A DNA stretch of 21,055 nucleotides from Holdemanella porci. Lineage in GTDB: Bacteria > Bacillota_I > Bacilli_A > Erysipelotrichales > Erysipelotrichaceae. The stretch lies in the NCBI RefSeq assembly GCF_019052655.1, contig NZ_JAHQVB010000033.1:1-21055 (forward strand), read 5' to 3'. Shown in pieces: positions 13,062-19,579 of this stretch. The position numbers and the translations under genes are program-made. The notes beneath the pieces were generated by a model. The model did not search any database and was not told the DNA's origin. It was given only the letters and a program-made list of their open reading frames with translations. How positions within the stretch are numbered: position 1 is the stretch's first letter; each line of letters opens with the position of its first letter.

Positions 13062-13143
13062 CATACGAACACATCTAGAAGTAGTATGCTTCTAGCAGTT
13101 CATCTAGTATGTTACTCTGAATTGGATAAGATTCAATGTTTTG
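13018..13143 (-). ncRNA. Predicted small RNA of about 125 nt, family unknown
   Basis: A non-coding minus-strand stretch has a promoter at one end and an intrinsic terminator at the other. Inside is a long interrupted hairpin: CATAC/GTATG, GAAC/GTTC and CTAGAAG/CTTCTAG around loop CATACTA. A small 5' hairpin (TGAAT/ATTCA) precedes it. No reading frame of note is present. The promoter has a perfect TTGACA. I compared it by eye with 6S, SRP, tmRNA and RNase P signatures and found none. It could instead be a tsaC 3'-UTR structure, but the one-sided T tract favours minus-strand transcription. Confidence 0.6.
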
Positions 13144-13149
13144 GGTTTA

Positions 13150-13177
13150 AATTTAAACATATGTTAAAACTTGTCAA
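13150..13177 (-). promoter_or_regulatory. Small-RNA promoter
   Basis: Minus-strand TTGACA (13172-13177), a 16-base spacer and TAAATT (13150-13155) predict a start near 13143. The -35 box overlaps the -35 of the plus-strand promoter by five bases. Confidence 0.55.
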
Positions 13178-13199
13178 AATGAGGGGTGTTGATTATAAT
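13171..13199 (+). promoter_or_regulatory. Strong promoter for the 82-residue protein gene, leaderless type
   Basis: TTGTCA (13171-13176), a 17-base spacer and a perfect TATAAT (13194-13199). The predicted start (13206-13207) coincides with the ATG at 13207, so the mRNA would have no leader. Confidence 0.8.
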
Positions 13200-13206
13200 A
13201 CTATGT

Positions 13207-13455
13207 ATGACAGAAGAAGAAATGATTAGACAAATTGCCGAGCCTATACTTAAACAATTGGAAAAAATCGAAAAGGAACTTGGAAACCATCGGATGCCGC
13301 AGCTTCCGCAAATTAAATTTGTGAAGGAATCTGAAATGGGAGATGGTCCTTTTATGATAGGTGACATTGAGGTTACAGATGAGCTTTTAGAAAAAGTGGA
13401 AGCCTATATCCAAGAAGAGATTGAAATGATGCATAAGCCAACTGTACTACATTAA
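13207..13455 (+). CDS. Small acidic protein, unknown function
   Basis: An 82-residue soluble, acidic protein with no signal peptide. It has an amphipathic, helix-rich N-terminus (TEEEMIRQIAEPILKQLEKI, about 2-21), a middle RMPQLPQIKFVKE stretch and a C-terminal helix (VTDELLEKVEAYIQEEIEMM). I recognise no family. ATG 13207 is chosen because a perfect TATAAT ends 7 bases upstream; the longer frame with GTG at 13186 would include the -10 box. No Shine-Dalgarno sequence is at a usable distance (GAGGGG is over 20 bases away and upstream of the -10), so leaderless translation is expected. It stands alone between the small RNA and tRNA-Leu. Confidence 0.75.
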   Translation: MTEEEMIRQIAEPILKQLEKIEKELGNHRMPQLPQIKFVKESEMGDGPFMIGDIEVTDELLEKVEAYIQEEIEMMHKPTVLH

Positions 13456-13479
13456 AAAGCCACAAATTTAAAAAAACAC

Positions 13480-13508
13480 TTGCATTTTATTTTATGTTAG
13501 TGTATTAT
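13480..13508 (+). promoter_or_regulatory. tRNA-Leu promoter
   Basis: TTGCAT (13480-13485), a 17-base spacer and TATTAT (13503-13508), 19 bases before the tRNA. Confidence 0.75.
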
Positions 13509-13527
13509 AAGTGAGCACGTTGGAAAT

Positions 13528-13611
13528 GCGGGTGTGGCGAAATTGGCAGACGCACCAGACTTAGGATCTGGCGCCTTCGGCGTGGGGGTTCGAGTCCCTT
13601 CACCCGCACCA
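13528..13611 (+). tRNA. tRNA-Leu(UAG)
   Basis: An 84-base class II tRNA. The acceptor stem GCGGGTG/CACCCGC carries an encoded CCA. The anticodon stem CCAGA/TCTGG has loop CTTAGGA giving anticodon UAG (codons CUN, mainly CUA). A long variable arm with a GCC-TTC-GGC hairpin is followed by T-arm GGGGG-TTCGAGT-CCCTT. Confidence 0.97.
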
Positions 13612-13622
13612 CTTGTAAATTT

Positions 13623-13652
13623 AGACAATTACTTCGGTAGTTGTCTTTTTTT
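13623..13652 (+). terminator. Terminator of tRNA-Leu
   Basis: AGACAATTAC / GTAGTTGTCT with a TTCG tetraloop (one G-U pair) is followed by seven T residues. The next promoter begins inside it. Confidence 0.9.
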
Positions 13653-13667
13653 GTTTTATGTTATAAT
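13641..13667 (+). promoter_or_regulatory. Promoter of the LRR-VWA-AAA cassette, leaderless type
   Basis: A perfect TATAAT (13662-13667) ends 6 bases before the ATG at 13674. TTGTCT (13641-13646) is the nearest -35-like box, with a short 15-base spacer, and lies in the 3' arm of the tRNA-Leu terminator. No ribosome site is present. Confidence 0.6.
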
Positions 13668-13673
13668 TTTTCT

Positions 13674-14579
13674 ATGAATGTTTGTGTATATTATGAGAAA
13701 ATAAATGAAGATTCCATTCGTATCAATCGAGTGTATTCATTAAGTCCCAAGATAGAAATACCAGAATCCATTGATGGATATGTTGTTCGTGAAATTGGAA
13801 ATTATTGTTTTTCTTCAAAAAAAGTCGATTTATCGAAAGCTATTTTAAGTTGTGACATTCCTTCGAATTATCATGAATGTAGTGGGGTTGATGTAGAAAG
13901 TGTTAAGTTTCCGAGTACTTTAAAAAAACTTGGGAATTATGCGTTCTACAATTGTCGGAAGCTAAAAGAAATATATTTACCTTTTTCTTTAATGAGTATA
14001 GGTAGCGATGTGTTTATGAATTGTTTAAGACTCAATCATATTTATTATGATTGTTCAATTTTTGATGTTACTTTCCTGAAACAAATCTTAACGCAAATCA
14101 CATGGGATGTAGAAGTTCACTTTTTAGATAGTTCTATATTCTATCCAGAATACAATGGGGGTTATGATGAAGTGGGCCCTGCTCATATCTTTGCCCTGAA
14201 TATTGAAGGGGAAGGTTTTCGTATGCGTCAATGTTTTAAAGAGGGGAAAATCGATTTTGACGGATATGATGCTTGTTTTGAAAAGCTATGCGCTGAAGAA
14301 AGTGAATCTTGCATCTTTCATGTAGCGATTCTTCGCTTTATGATGGGATCTGAACAATACATTCCTTATTTAAGGGCACATGATTTGACTTCTTATTTAC
14401 ATGTATATAAAGATATATGTGCTATGGTAGAAAAATTGTTAAAAAAAGAATGTCTTGGTCAATCCGATCTAGATCGATTGATTTTTATGGAAAAGGATTT
14501 AGAAACTCGTACTCTATTGATGGAATTAAAGAATAAGATGTTTAAATCATCATCGACATATTCTTTTGAGGATTTTTAA
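13674..14579 (+). CDS. BspA-type leucine-rich-repeat protein
   Basis: A 301-residue protein. Its N-terminal part (about 25-125) carries two to three LRR_5-type units, e.g. IEIPESIDGYVVREIGNYCF, VKFPSTLKKLGNYAFYNC and IYLPFSLMSIGSDVFMNC. The rest (about 130-301) is a cysteine-containing helical region that I do not recognise. There is no signal peptide or membrane segment, so unlike secreted BspA adhesins it is probably cytoplasmic. ATG 13674 is chosen because TATAAT ends 6 bases upstream; the longer frame from 13641 includes the promoter and the tRNA terminator. It overlaps the VWA gene by one base (TAATG), which suggests that it is a partner of the VWA/AAA+ pair, for example a recognition subunit. 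That role is an inference. Confidence 0.82.
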   Translation: MNVCVYYEKINEDSIRINRVYSLSPKIEIPESIDGYVVREIGNYCFSSKKVDLSKAILSCDIPSNYHECSGVDVESVKFPSTLKKLGNYAFYNCRKLKEIYLPFSLMSIGSDVFMNCLRLNHIYYDCSIFDVTFLKQILTQITWDVEVHFLDSSIFYPEYNGGYDEVGPAHIFALNIEGEGFRMRQCFKEGKIDFDGYDACFEKLCAEESESCIFHVAILRFMMGSEQYIPYLRAHDLTSYLHVYKDICAMVEKLLKKECLGQSDLDRLIFMEKDLETRTLLMELKNKMFKSSSTYSFEDF

Positions 14580-15847
14580 TGCGACAAAGTGAATGGGAAA
14601 AGGAAAAGGCGATTCATATCTTAGAATTAGTTCGATCCGAACTCTATATGGATATGCCACATTTTTTAACAGCTTTAAATACGTTGGTGTTGAAGGAAGA
14701 TGAGCGTGTAGCTATATGTGCGACAAATGGCGTGTATTTTTACTATAATCCATTAAAGATTATTGATTTATTTCAGAAGAATGCAGTGTTTTTAAATCGT
14801 AGTTTTTTACATAGTGTTCTGCATTGTTTATATAGTCATATTTGGCTTAAAAAAAATCGTGTTGAATTTATTTGGAATGTAGCTTGCGATATTATCGTGG
14901 AGTATACATTGGATTCGATGCATAAAAAAAGCGTTTCGCGAATCTTGTCATATGTTCGAAAAGATGTATATCGTGAAATTGAAAGTTTAGATGGGCTGAG
15001 TTGCATTACAGTTTATGAATGGCTTTGTACACGTGGTGATATTCAAGATTTATATTATGAATTTGTGGTGGATGATCATGCTGCATGGCCTAAAGAGCAG
15101 GATGAGAACGTACCTCAATCTTCTACTGTTCAAAAAAAGTGGCAAAGTGTTGCCAAACAAACATTGTTTGATCATAAACAAAAAGGGAAGGATAATGAGG
15201 ATGGGGATGCCTTTCTTGTGTCGAGTTTACAGGCAAAGAAATCGAAATACTCTTTTTCACAGTTTTTAAAACGATTTAGTATTGTGAAAGAAGAAATGCA
15301 AATAGATTTGGATGAATTTGATTTGTCCTATTACACATATGGAATGTCGATCTATAAGAACATGCCATTGATTGAGCCTTTAGAGACAAAAGAAGTCAAA
15401 AAAATCTATGAGTTTGTGATTGTACTCGATACGAGTTATTCTATTGATGAAAATCTTGCGAAGCGTTTTATATCCAATACATATAGTATTTTAAGCACTT
15501 CAAATATGTTTTATAAATCGTGCAAGGTGCATATTATTCAATGTGATGACAGAATCCGCAAAGACGATGTTATCTCAAATCAAAATGAGATGGATCAATT
15601 ATTGAATTCATTTACTCTAGTGGGTAAAGGCAATACCGATTTTAGACCGGTATTTAGCTATGTGAATGATTTGATAGATCAAAAAGTTTTTCAAAATCTT
15701 TGTGGCCTGCTTTATTTTACCGATGGCAAGGGAATCTATCCCAAAAAGAGTCCGGCCTATAAAACAGCCTTTATTTATTTAGAGGATTATGATCAAAGTA
15801 AAGTGCCTTCATGGGCAATTCAATATAGATTGGAAGAAAAGTTATGA
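14579..15847 (+). CDS. VWA-like protein, DUF2201 / putative metallopeptidase type
   Basis: A 422-residue protein with an N-terminal metallopeptidase-like domain (about 10-170) and a C-terminal VWA-like domain (about 275-422). The VWA metal site is intact: DTSYS (D284, S286, S288), GNTDF (T353) and YFTDGKG (D382). In the N-terminal domain the usual HExxH-type helix reads HSVLHCLYSH (H78, H82), with Ser in place of the catalytic Glu, while ACDIIVE and DDHAAW remain recognisable, so protease activity is doubtful. A low-complexity linker (about 170-220) joins the halves. GAGGA lies before the ATG. It overlaps the AAA+ gene by 4 bases (ATGA). VWA proteins of this kind work with MoxR ATPases as metal-dependent adaptors. 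Confidence 0.85.
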   Translation: MRQSEWEKEKAIHILELVRSELYMDMPHFLTALNTLVLKEDERVAICATNGVYFYYNPLKIIDLFQKNAVFLNRSFLHSVLHCLYSHIWLKKNRVEFIWNVACDIIVEYTLDSMHKKSVSRILSYVRKDVYREIESLDGLSCITVYEWLCTRGDIQDLYYEFVVDDHAAWPKEQDENVPQSSTVQKKWQSVAKQTLFDHKQKGKDNEDGDAFLVSSLQAKKSKYSFSQFLKRFSIVKEEMQIDLDEFDLSYYTYGMSIYKNMPLIEPLETKEVKKIYEFVIVLDTSYSIDENLAKRFISNTYSILSTSNMFYKSCKVHIIQCDDRIRKDDVISNQNEMDQLLNSFTLVGKGNTDFRPVFSYVNDLIDQKVFQNLCGLLYFTDGKGIYPKKSPAYKTAFIYLEDYDQSKVPSWAIQYRLEEKL

Positions 15848-17313
15848 ATATATTACAGGCAAAAAATGAAATAAAAAATACTGTACAGGCATATTTATCG
15901 AAGAATTCGTTTGGTGAATATGAGATTGAAGCGAAGAATCAACGACCTTTATTGTTGATTGGTCCTCCTGGTATTGGTAAAACACAGATTATGGAACAAA
16001 TCGCAAAGGAATGTCAAATTGGACTTGTCAGCTATACAATTACGCATCATACACGTCAAAGTGCTGTGGGCCTTCCTTTTATTCAAGAAAAGGAATTTCA
16101 AGGAAAGACATACTCGATTACGGAATACACAATGAGTGAGATCATTGCGAGTGTTTATTCAAAAATGGAAGATACAGGATTAAAAGAGGGTATCTTATTT
16201 ATTGATGAAATCAATTGTGTATCGGAAACATTAGCACCTACTATGTTGCAGTTTCTACAGAATAAAACCTTTGGAAATCAGAAGGTTCCTTGTGGCTGGA
16301 TCATTGTAGCAGCAGGAAATCCGAGTGAATATAATAAATCGGTTCGTGATTTTGATGTCGTGACAATGGATCGTATTCGTTATATTCATGTTGAAACGGA
16401 TTACTATGTATGGAAAGAGTATGCGATTTCAAAACATATACATCCGATGATCTTAAGCTATTTGGAATTAAAGCCCAATCATTTCTATACTGTTTCAACA
16501 AGTGTAGATGGTATGGAATTTGTGACGGCAAGAGGCTGGGAAGATCTATCTTATTTACTCTATACCTATGAAAAGATGCATCTAGAAATCTCTCAAGATA
16601 CGATTTATGAATATCTGCATCATGAAGATATTGCCGAAGATGTTTTCGCCTATTATTTGATGTATAAAAAATATCAGGATGATTATGGCATTGATGATAT
16701 CTTAAACGGAAATGTATCGAGTACAATCTACGCTCGATTGTTTAATGCCGATTTTGATGAAAGAGTCTCTGTTGTTAATTTGGTGATGGATGGTTTACTA
16801 CGACAAGTGAATTTATATTCTTTTGAAAAACATTGTACAGATCTTTGGTTTAGTTTCTTGAAAGAATATCGCAAAGATATGGATTCTTCTTATTTGGACC
16901 ATACAAAGGTATTTATGGCAAATTATCGTGATAAATTGCAGGCAGAATTATTAAGTATTTCACAAAAACATGAACATGAATTTGTGTTAAATAACATACA
17001 AAAAGTAATGGTGGATGAAAGTTTAGATCCAAAGTCACGTTTTGATTCTTGTACAAAGCCTTTCTTTGAACAAAAGGAAAAAATGGAAAAGTTGGATAGT
17101 CAATTGAAGCTGGAGATTGAAAATGCGTTTGAATTTATGGAAAGTGCATTTAAGGATGGTCAGGAAATGACAATATTTGTGACCAATCTAACAATGTCAG
17201 CTGAAATGGCTTTATATTTAAGTTCACATACGATTGATGTATATGAAAAGTACAAACAAGTCTTGTTGATAGGAACACAAAAGGCAAGATTATTGGATGA
17301 GTTAGCGCATTAA
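15844..17313 (+). CDS. MoxR-like AAA+ ATPase
   Basis: A 489-residue AAA+ ATPase. Walker A is GPPGIGKT (40-47), Walker B GILFIDE (116-122), sensor 1 AAGNP (N159) and an arginine-finger candidate lies in TMDRIR (R177). The AAA core ends at about 250. A long C-terminal half (about 260-489) contains helical segments unlike the short lid of typical MoxR proteins. MoxR ATPases with VWA partners act as chaperones that insert cofactors or assemble complexes, and are usually encoded before the VWA gene; here the order is VWA then ATPase. It is followed by the nitroreductase 12 bases later. The substrate is unknown. Confidence 0.88.
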   Translation: MNILQAKNEIKNTVQAYLSKNSFGEYEIEAKNQRPLLLIGPPGIGKTQIMEQIAKECQIGLVSYTITHHTRQSAVGLPFIQEKEFQGKTYSITEYTMSEIIASVYSKMEDTGLKEGILFIDEINCVSETLAPTMLQFLQNKTFGNQKVPCGWIIVAAGNPSEYNKSVRDFDVVTMDRIRYIHVETDYYVWKEYAISKHIHPMILSYLELKPNHFYTVSTSVDGMEFVTARGWEDLSYLLYTYEKMHLEISQDTIYEYLHHEDIAEDVFAYYLMYKKYQDDYGIDDILNGNVSSTIYARLFNADFDERVSVVNLVMDGLLRQVNLYSFEKHCTDLWFSFLKEYRKDMDSSYLDHTKVFMANYRDKLQAELLSISQKHEHEFVLNNIQKVMVDESLDPKSRFDSCTKPFFEQKEKMEKLDSQLKLEIENAFEFMESAFKDGQEMTIFVTNLTMSAEMALYLSSHTIDVYEKYKQVLLIGTQKARLLDELAH

Positions 17314-17325
17314 AAGGAGAAGAGT

Positions 17326-18105
17326 ATGGATTATTCAGACTTGAAATATGATATGGAAGAATTTGAATCGGACCAAGATAAAAAACTTCCACAACCCCCA
17401 TTGGTAAAGGATGCAATGCGAACGGAATCGATAGAACTTCCTAAAAATTTTGATGCGTTATCCATTTGTTCTAACTTTTTAGATATCATAAATACACGCC
17501 ATAGTAGTCGTGTATATACGCAAGAACCTATGTCTTTGTTGGAACTATCTTATATGTTGTGGACTTGCCAAGGTGTGAAACAAATTCGTGGGAAGAAATA
17601 TGCGACCTTGCGTACTGTACCTTCTGGAGGAGCTAGACATGGTTTTGAATTGTATTTTGTATGTCAAAATGTAGAAGGGTTAATCTCTGGAACCTATCAT
17701 TATTTGCCTATGGAACATCGTATTGAGTTTTTAAATCCAATTGAAAAGATAAGTGATGTTTTGGCATCTTCCTTATGTGATCAATTATGGGCCTTAAAAG
17801 CCAATGTGATTTTCTATTTCAGCTATATTCCATATCGTACCGAATGGCGCTATGGATATCTTGCGCATCGAATAGCTTTAGTGGATTTAGGCCATGTTGG
17901 AGAAAATATATATTTGGCAAGCACAAGTATTGGTTTAGGAACTTGTGGAATTGGAGCGTGTGTGACAAGGATTTGTGATGAAATGTTTGAATTGGAAGGC
18001 GAAAATGAATTCATTATTTATGCGCAGCCGATTGGGAAGGTGAATAAAGAGGATTTTGTGAAAGAAAAATCTTTTTATGAATTTGTTGAAAAAGAAGGCT
18101 TATAA
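17326..18105 (+). CDS. SagB/ThcOx-type nitroreductase-fold dehydrogenase
   Basis: A 259-residue flavoprotein of the nitroreductase superfamily, SagB type, the class that oxidises azolines to azoles in peptide natural products and also occurs as standalone enzymes. FMN-contact motifs are NTRHSSRVY (R58, S60, R62), RTVPSGGARHG (96-106) and the late STSIGLGTCGIGA loop. The protein covers one domain and starts with a charged tail (1-50) of unknown role. AAAGGAG lies about 8 bases before the ATG. No SagC/SagD-type genes or precursor peptide are in the window, so this is probably a standalone oxidoreductase or the substrate of the MoxR/VWA pair (flavin loading). That link is an inference from gene order. 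Confidence 0.87.
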   Translation: MDYSDLKYDMEEFESDQDKKLPQPPLVKDAMRTESIELPKNFDALSICSNFLDIINTRHSSRVYTQEPMSLLELSYMLWTCQGVKQIRGKKYATLRTVPSGGARHGFELYFVCQNVEGLISGTYHYLPMEHRIEFLNPIEKISDVLASSLCDQLWALKANVIFYFSYIPYRTEWRYGYLAHRIALVDLGHVGENIYLASTSIGLGTCGIGACVTRICDEMFELEGENEFIIYAQPIGKVNKEDFVKEKSFYEFVEKEGL

Positions 18106-18141
18106 TGTGTTAAAATAGATTCGAACTAAGGAAAATATATT

Positions 18142-19419
18142 ATGAGTAAAAATGATAAGAATATAGATGCTTATTCAAAAGCACTTTTAGATAAAAAAAC
18201 AGAATATAACGATGAATTAAAAAAGCCTAAAGTGGTTCATCAGATGTCTGAAGCAGAAAGAAGACAGGCTGAAAAGACAATGTCTTCAGCTTTAGATATG
18301 CTTCGTAAAGAGCGTGGTCAAAAAACAATTGAGGAAGAAGAACAGTTTTATCAGGAGCATGAAGATGATTTAAAAGACATGGATGATGATTTTACAACTT
18401 CTTCGATAGAAAAGGAACAATCCAATGAGGCATTAGATCTTGTGCATGCGATGTTAAAGAATATGTCAAATGAGGGTGACGAAAATGAAGAGGTAGTTAT
18501 CCAAAAGGAAAAGAATCCAAACGAAAAGAAAGAAAAAAAGGAACATAAACCAAAAGAAAAGAAGTCTAAGAATAAACAAGTCAAAGAAAAGAAACCGTTG
18601 AAGAAGATCACAAAAATTGTGTTATGCGTAATCTTAGTAGGCTTGGTTGCCTTAGGTGGATATGCATATAAGGTTTTGGTGTATGATCCACAAAATATTG
18701 TTTCTGAAACGCAACAAAAAACATATGATAAATTAGTGTCTTATGCGGATGAGTATGGAGATAATATGATGTCAGATGCTGAGAAATTAGAGCTTCTAGA
18801 TTTGGATAAAGATTATCAAAAGCTTTTGGATAAACAAAAGACTTCAATCAATGAATATTTTAAAGAACAGACTGGCAAAACATATAAGGCTTTGTTGAAA
18901 GATATGAAGCAGCTTCATCATGATAAAGAAGAAGTTAAACTTCCTGCTTATCAACAAATTGTTGGTTTATTAAATGGTTGGGAATCAAAATCGGATGAAG
19001 AAAAGATGGCTGTAGCCGATATGCAGTCTACATATAGTTCATTATCTAAAAATTTAAAAGATGAAGTGGATACTTTATCAAAATCAAAGACAGGCAAAGA
19101 CTTTATTGATCTATGTAAAGAACAGGGTGAATTAAAGGCGGCTGCCGAGGAAAAGGCTCGTCAGGAAGAAGAAGCTAAAAAAGCAGAAAATGAAAAGAAG
19201 GTTAAAGAATATCAAACAAGCTTGAATAGTTTGCAGCAAGACTACAATACGTATGCACAATATGCACAGAGTCTAGAGTCTGATTTGGCATATGCGCAAC
19301 AAAATGGAGAAGATACTGCAGATATTCAATCTCAGATTGATACAAATAATCAGATGTTGTCTTCTTTGCAGCAACAAATTACATATTATCAACAACAGAT
19401 TTCTGCTTTACAATCTTAA
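18142..19419 (+). CDS. Single-pass membrane coiled-coil protein
   Basis: A 425-residue protein with a charged cytoplasmic N-terminal region of about 155 residues, including a Lys/Glu-rich stretch (about 120-155), one transmembrane helix (about 156-178, KIVLCVILVGLVALGGYAYK) and an external region of about 245 residues. The external part has helical segments (190-330), an alanine/glutamate-rich helix (about 331-352) and a Gln/Tyr-rich C-terminal coiled coil (about 355-425). No enzymatic motif or family is recognised. AAGGA precedes the ATG by about 9 bases. TAAAAT (18111-18116) with TTGAAA (18086-18091) gives a possible promoter, though the 19-base spacing is poor, so it may be in the preceding operon. 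It could be an envelope scaffold. Confidence 0.8.
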   Translation: MSKNDKNIDAYSKALLDKKTEYNDELKKPKVVHQMSEAERRQAEKTMSSALDMLRKERGQKTIEEEEQFYQEHEDDLKDMDDDFTTSSIEKEQSNEALDLVHAMLKNMSNEGDENEEVVIQKEKNPNEKKEKKEHKPKEKKSKNKQVKEKKPLKKITKIVLCVILVGLVALGGYAYKVLVYDPQNIVSETQQKTYDKLVSYADEYGDNMMSDAEKLELLDLDKDYQKLLDKQKTSINEYFKEQTGKTYKALLKDMKQLHHDKEEVKLPAYQQIVGLLNGWESKSDEEKMAVADMQSTYSSLSKNLKDEVDTLSKSKTGKDFIDLCKEQGELKAAAEEKARQEEEAKKAENEKKVKEYQTSLNSLQQDYNTYAQYAQSLESDLAYAQQNGEDTADIQSQIDTNNQMLSSLQQQITYYQQQISALQS

Positions 19420-19424
19420 AAAAT

Positions 19425-19450
19425 AAGACTATTCTAATAGGGTAGTCTTT
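19425..19450 (+). terminator. Terminator of the coiled-coil protein gene
   Basis: AAGACTA / TAGTCTT around an 11-base loop, followed by only TTTAT, three bases before tRNA-Thr. It is weaker than the other terminators, so some read-through into the tRNA is possible. Confidence 0.55.
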
Positions 19451-19452
19451 AT

Positions 19453-19527
19453 GCCGACTTAGCACAGTGGTAGTGCAACGCACTCGTAACGCGTAGGTCA
19501 TTGGTTCAAATCCGATAGTCGGCACCA
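19453..19527 (+). tRNA. tRNA-Thr(CGU)
   Basis: A 75-base cloverleaf: acceptor GCCGACT/AGTCGGC with encoded CCA, D-stem GCAC/GTGC, anticodon loop CTCGTAA giving CGU (codon ACG), T-arm ATTGG-TTCAAAT-CCGAT. The anticodon stem ACGCA/CGCGT has an A-C mismatch next to the loop. No separate promoter is evident, so it may depend on upstream read-through. Confidence 0.93.
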
Positions 19528-19538
19528 TGTTTTGAAAT

Positions 19539-19566
19539 TAAGCTGGTTCAACCAGCTTATTTTTTT
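19539..19566 (+). terminator. Terminator of tRNA-Thr
   Basis: TAAGCTGG / CCAGCTTA with a 5-base loop is followed by seven T residues, 11 bases after the CCA end. Confidence 0.9.
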
Positions 19567-19579
19567 GAAGGGAGAATCT

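Noticed and set aside
13018..13143. 6S RNA, SRP RNA or a tsaC riboswitch
   Set aside because: No specific signature of these families is visible by eye, and the T tract is on the strand opposite tsaC. Left as an unknown small RNA.
16301..16726. 141-residue minus-strand ORF inside the AAA+ gene
   Set aside because: It lies wholly within a gene with clear AAA+ motifs. Its His/Tyr-rich composition is that of an antisense shadow.
17326..18105. A thiazole/oxazole-modified peptide (SagB) biosynthesis cluster
   Set aside because: No SagC/SagD-type cyclodehydratase, precursor peptide or exporter is in the window. Standalone SagB-type proteins are common.
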